Positions 5,388 through 8,762 of a DNA stretch of 8,762 nucleotides are shown here, in pieces. Within the stretch, counting starts at the first letter, position 1, and every line of letters begins with the position of its first letter. Source of the DNA: Methylobacteriaceae bacterium (GTDB lineage: Bacteria > Pseudomonadota > Alphaproteobacteria > Rhizobiales > Beijerinckiaceae); contig JAFAPJ010000189.1 of NCBI GenBank assembly GCA_019247255.1, positions 1-8,762 on the forward strand, read 5' to 3'. Made by a program: the position numbers and the translations under genes. The notes under the pieces are model-generated. The model saw only the letters and a list, made by a program, of their open reading frames with translations. It was not told the origin of the DNA and searched no databases.

Positions 5388-6769
5388 CGGCGGAGCTTCG
5401 CGTAGAGGCTCTGGCGGCTGAGGCCCAGCATCTCGGCCGCGGAGGCGCGGTTGTCCTCCGTGAGCTGGAGGGCCGCCTCGATGCAGAGCTTCTCGATGAC
5501 GTCCGTCGTCTCGCGCACGAGGTCCTTGAGCGAGACGCGCCCGACGAGCTCGGTCAGGTGCGAGACGGAGCGTTCCGTCGCGTCGGGCGCCGCGGACGGG
5601 CGGCGGCCGACGCTGCGGATCGTGAGCCCGAAGCAGGGCGGGTCCCCCGCCTCCACGGCCACGGCCGACACCTCGACCTCCTCGATCGAGCCGTATTCGC
5701 CCCGGACCACGGTGCCGAAGCGGCGCACGGCGCCGTGCTCGCGCAGGGACGCCACCAGGACGTTGACGTCGACCCCCGAGCGCCCGAGCCAGCGGTCGAG
5801 CGGCTCGCCGCGCGCGAGCTCCTCGGTGGAAACCTGGGCCAGTTCGAGAAAGGCCGTGTTGACGGCGAGAATGCGCTTGTCGAGCCCCGCCACCACGAAG
5901 CCGTCCGGCAGGCTCTCGACGACGGAGAGAAGCTTCGACTTCGCCGAGGGCAGGATGATCGGCATCGCGCCGTCGTTCGGCACGAGCCGCAGCAGGAAAT
6001 GAACGGAGCGCTCCTGCCGGAAAAGCGAAACCGTCATGCGAAGCCGGCGGTCCGTCCGGGCGAGCGCGACCGACACCTCCTCCGAACGGCCGGTCGTGCG
6101 CACGCGCGCCAGCGCCTCACGAGCCGCCTCGGCGGTCGCCCCGTTCAGGATCTCGGTGAGCGGGCGGCCGACGATGCGACCCTCGGGCTGGCCTAGGAGC
6201 TCGGCCGTCGACGGGTTGGCTTCCGTCACCTTGCCGGTGACCGCATCCACGATGACGACCGCCTCCGAGGCGATCTGGAAGAGCATGCGGTAGCGCGTCT
6301 CGGCGTTGCGCAGCCGCGCATATTCGCGCTCGACCGATTGCTGGGCGTCGACGAGCCGCTGCTGCATCGCGGCCATCACCCGGAGATCCCGGCCGACCGC
6401 AACGATCCGACCGGGCTCGCCGACCGGCACCGCGGCATACAGGATCGGGATGTCGGGCCGCCCCGGCACCGGATGGTTCACCTGGCGCGAGCGCGGCTGC
6501 GGGTCCCGGGTCCCGGCGAGAAGCGCCTCGACCTTCGGGCGGCTCTCGACCGTCACGGTCTCGACCCAGGGCCGACCGACCCAGCGCTCGATGCCGAGCT
6601 GCGCGAGCTCGTCCGAATGGGAGGCGACGTTGCGCACGACGCCGTCCTCGACGATCAGGGCGACGTCAGCCGCCGCCGCGACGAGCCGACCGGCGATGTC
6701 CGCGTCGAGCTCCCCGAGGGATCTCCAGGCGGGGTGGAGCGGTCCCATCTCCGCACGCGCGACGTTCAT
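5348..6769 (-). CDS. ppsR: Aerobic photosynthesis repressor PpsR/CrtJ
   Basis: A 473-residue transcription factor that represses bch, crt and antenna genes under oxygen by binding TGT-N12-ACA palindromes as a tetramer. The layout matches the family: an N-terminal PAS domain (about 25-130), a Q-linker helix rich in Gln/Arg (about 132-156), PAS1 (about 158-265), PAS2 (about 278-388) and a C-terminal Fis-type helix-turn-helix (about 427-464, with NRASAAEMLGLSRQSLYAKL). It has only two cysteines: Cys429 just before the helix-turn-helix, matching the C-terminal redox cysteine of Rhodobacter PpsR/CrtJ, and Cys379 in PAS2. No cysteine sits near residue 250, where Rhodobacter has its other one. I chose ATG 6769 because it gives the normal length and has GGAG ten bases upstream. 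An ATG at 6748 has its GGAG directly abutting, and the longer frame to 6868 runs into ppaA. It follows ppaA by 23 bp, so they are probably cotranscribed, and it overlaps the convergent hydrolase gene. Confidence 0.95.
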   Translation of the reverse strand: MNVARAEMGPLHPAWRSLGELDADIAGRLVAAAADVALIVEDGVVRNVASHSDELAQLGIERWVGRPWVETVTVESRPKVEALLAGTRDPQPRSRQVNHPVPGRPDIPILYAAVPVGEPGRIVAVGRDLRVMAAMQQRLVDAQQSVEREYARLRNAETRYRMLFQIASEAVVIVDAVTGKVTEANPSTAELLGQPEGRIVGRPLTEILNGATAEAAREALARVRTTGRSEEVSVALARTDRRLRMTVSLFRQERSVHFLLRLVPNDGAMPIILPSAKSKLLSVVESLPDGFVVAGLDKRILAVNTAFLELAQVSTEELARGEPLDRWLGRSGVDVNVLVASLREHGAVRRFGTVVRGEYGSIEEVEVSAVAVEAGDPPCFGLTIRSVGRRPSAAPDATERSVSHLTELVGRVSLKDLVRETTDVIEKLCIEAALQLTEDNRASAAEMLGLSRQSLYAKLRRYGLGDLGPDEEP

Positions 6770-6792
6770 GCGACCCGGTCTCCGGTGGGGGG

Positions 6793-7650
6793 TCAGCAAC
6801 GGGCCAGCCGCGCGCCGGAGCGCGAACAAGCCAAACGCAACGCGTCGTCCGCGTCGTCCGCCGCCCAATCGGCGCCGACGGCCGCTACCCGGTCAGGATT
6901 GTCCTGAAAGTACCGCCCCCCCACCATCACGAGGAGGCTCGGGTTGCGGGATTCACGGCGCAGCGCCCGGATCAGCGGCGCCGTACGCTCGAACAGGACG
7001 TCGCAGGAGAGCGAGAGCCCGACGAGGTCGAAGGTCTCGGTCCGCACGAGCTGGCGAAGCTCGGCCGCGCTTTCCGCGGTGCTCACCGCCCATCCGGCCT
7101 TGCGGAAGATGCTGTCGAGGACCGAGAGGCCGAAGCTGTGCTGCTCGCCGGGCACCACCGCGAGCAGCATGCGGCCGGCGACCGGCATGTTGAGCGGAGG
7201 GTCGAGCAGGACGCCGAACTCGCGCAGCACCGCCTGCAGGCGGCACATGCCGATCGTCACATCCGTGAAGCTGCACAGGTCCTCGCGCCACATGTCGCCG
7301 AGGAGCCGCGCCGCCCCGCCGAGCGCCTCGAGGAGCACCGTCTCGATCGCGCAGCCGCGCCCGAGAAGCGCGAACACCTTCGCGGTCGCGGCGTCCGGGT
7401 CCGGGCCGATCGCATGGCTCGCGATCTCGGCGATGTCGGCCGAATCCGGCTTCGGGGCCTCGCTGCGGGCCGGGGCGACCTCGAGCTGCGCCAGCATCAG
7501 GCGCGGGATGATCTCGGTCTCGATCACGCGGGAGAGATTCAGGCCGAGCGCCCGCGGCTCGGCCGCTGTCAGCAATAGGCACCGTTCGATCGCCGCGCGT
7601 TCGGCAGGCCCCCAGCCCCCGTCCGCCTCCATGCGGCTCGTCTCGTCCAT
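6793..7650 (-). CDS. ppaA: PpaA/AerR, cobalamin-binding antirepressor of PpsR
   Basis: A 285-residue regulator with a C-terminal B12-binding (SCHIC-type) domain. In Rhodobacter, AerR binds hydroxocobalamin in a light-dependent way and interacts with CrtJ/PpsR, relieving repression. The helical upper-cap region contains MWREDLCSFTDVTIGMCRLQ (120-139); its Trp121 corresponds to the cap tryptophan of B12 photoreceptors such as CarH, but the CarH EH pair after W-x9 is Val-Thr here, as expected of the PpaA/AerR branch. The Rossmann-like part has VVPGEQHSFG (165-174), where His171 is the likely cobalt ligand, then GLSLSCD (211-217) and VMVGGRYF (241-248). No DNA-binding domain is visible. The ATG at 7650 has GGGAGGGG three bases upstream. 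It lies 23 bp before ppsR on the same strand, the usual ppaA-ppsR pairing, and diverges from bchF across a gap with two PpsR-type sites. Confidence 0.93.
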   Translation of the reverse strand: MDETSRMEADGGWGPAERAAIERCLLLTAAEPRALGLNLSRVIETEIIPRLMLAQLEVAPARSEAPKPDSADIAEIASHAIGPDPDAATAKVFALLGRGCAIETVLLEALGGAARLLGDMWREDLCSFTDVTIGMCRLQAVLREFGVLLDPPLNMPVAGRMLLAVVPGEQHSFGLSVLDSIFRKAGWAVSTAESAAELRQLVRTETFDLVGLSLSCDVLFERTAPLIRALRRESRNPSLLVMVGGRYFQDNPDRVAAVGADWAADDADDALRLACSRSGARLARC

Positions 7651-7792
7651 CGGCCCCTCCCGGACGGTTTTTCAAGGTTGACGTTTCGGGAGGCAGCTCG
7701 ATCAGAATTGAGAAGGGGCGCCGGCCTTTCGCGTCTGTCCTCGTTCCTGTTCTCGGCACTCAATCACGTTTCACGGGCGATCGCTACGGCGC

Positions 7793-7810
7793 CGTCAAAA
7801 ATCTGCGACA
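7793..7810. promoter_or_regulatory. PpsR/CrtJ-type operator, ppaA side
   Basis: CGTCAAAAATCTGCGACA fits the PpsR pattern with one mismatch (CGT-N12-ACA, with matching CGTC and GACA arms). Read towards ppaA on the minus strand it ends in TTTGACG, giving a TTGACG -35-like hexamer, although no convincing -10 follows at the proper distance. It is 47 bp, about 4.5 helical turns, from the second site at 7840-7857. Paired sites of this kind are known to support cooperative PpsR tetramer binding. It predicts autoregulation of ppaA-ppsR. Confidence 0.6.
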
Positions 7811-7839
7811 GCTTCACCGTAACTGTCCACGCGGCTGAC

Positions 7840-7857
7840 CGTCAACTCCAGTTGACA
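7840..7857. promoter_or_regulatory. PpsR/CrtJ operator, bchF side
   Basis: CGTCAACTCCAGTTGACA contains a perfect 7-bp inverted repeat (GTCAACT-CC-AGTTGAC, 7841-7856). It fits TGT-N12-ACA with a single C for T change at the first base. Its right end is TTGACA, a perfect -35 hexamer pointing to bchF. Binding by PpsR would occlude the promoter. This is the most symmetric palindrome in the window. Confidence 0.75.
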
Positions 7858-7880
7858 CTCGGGATGGCCGAGTCCAGCAT
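7852..7880 (+). promoter_or_regulatory. Promoter candidate for bchF-bchN
   Basis: A perfect -35 hexamer TTGACA (7852-7857) is followed by a 17-bp spacer and a weak CAGCAT (7875-7880). A start near 7887 would give a leader of about 42 nt before the bchF ATG. The poor -10 is in line with bch promoters that rely on activation or derepression, but this is a motif match only. Confidence 0.45.
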
Positions 7881-7928
7881 GCCTCTCCAAGCCGGGCCAT
7901 ACCGGCGGTTCGGGGAAGCGCGGGCGAG

Positions 7929-8762
<834 letters not shown>

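Larger units (their letters stand above)
7651..7928. other. Divergent regulatory gap between ppaA and bchF
   Basis: This 278-bp non-coding stretch contains the promoters for ppaA-ppsR (leftward) and bchFN (rightward). It has lower GC than the flanking genes in its middle part (about 7730-7860). Apart from the two PpsR-type palindromes and the -35-like hexamers described separately, and the ribosome site of ppaA (about 7654-7661), I see no convincing small gene, RNA or terminator. Short open frames across it lack gene-like features. Confidence 0.7.

Noticed and set aside
4286..6196. Plus-strand 636-codon frame across the hydrolase gene and ppsR
   Set aside because: Arg/Ala-rich low-complexity translation overlapping two clear genes; a frame-shifted and antisense shadow.
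6770..6868. Extended ppsR start at 6868
   Set aside because: It overlaps the end of ppaA and adds an Arg-rich segment absent from the family; ATG 6769 gives the usual length.
7824..7840. Possible additional PpsR site starting at TGTC 7824
   Set aside because: The GAC arm lies one base too close (TGTC-N9-GACC), so it does not fit the TGT-N12-ACA spacing.

Overview
This window is one edge of a photosynthesis gene cluster (PGC) from a GC-rich alphaproteobacterium that carries out bacteriochlorophyll-a photosynthesis. The likely group is Hyphomicrobiales (Rhizobiales), purple non-sulfur or aerobic anoxygenic. The evidence is the gene set and order (cytochrome c2, bchP, orf428-type MFS gene, bchG, ppsR, ppaA/aerR, bchF, bchN), the strong GC bias, and protein signatures typical of purple-bacterial enzymes. 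The species cannot be settled from the sequence.

Layout: (1) 1-224, minus: the N-terminus of a monovalent cation:proton antiporter, probably the first gene outside the cluster. (2) 225-338: a gap holding a strong rho-independent terminator for the next gene. (3) 339-740, minus: cytochrome c2 with its own promoter in the 78-bp gap above it. (4) 819-4257, minus: a tightly coupled operon bchG > orf428-type BCD/PucC-family MFS gene > bchP, joined by GTGA and ATGA overlaps. (5) 4258-4358: a divergent control region with a perfect PpsR/CrtJ-type palindrome. (6) 4359-5387, plus: a membrane-anchored alpha/beta hydrolase of unknown role, whose 3' end overlaps the end of ppsR by 40 bp. (7) 5348-7650, minus: ppaA/aerR followed by ppsR, a two-gene regulatory operon. 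(8) 7651-7928: a divergent control region with two further PpsR-type palindromes. (9) 7929-8762, plus: bchF and the start of bchN, overlapping by GTGA. This is the head of the usual bchFNBHLM operon and runs off the window.

How the genes work together: BchN (with BchL and BchB, not in the window) reduces protochlorophyllide in the dark, and BchF hydrates the 3-vinyl group. BchG attaches the geranylgeranyl tail and BchP reduces it to phytyl. The MFS protein probably handles or delivers pigment or assembles the antenna. Cytochrome c2 carries electrons between the bc1 complex and the reaction centre. PpsR is the aerobic repressor and PpaA/AerR its cobalamin-binding antirepressor. The three PpsR-type palindromes I found all lie in the two divergent gaps and each contains a TTGAC(A/G) -35-like element. 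That predicts repression of bchG-orf428-bchP, bchFN and ppaA-ppsR itself, and possibly of the uncharacterised hydrolase gene.

The window is a mostly well-known system. The least explained parts are the hydrolase with its altered catalytic motifs, the directional PpsR/-35 sites, and a possible leaderless bchG start.
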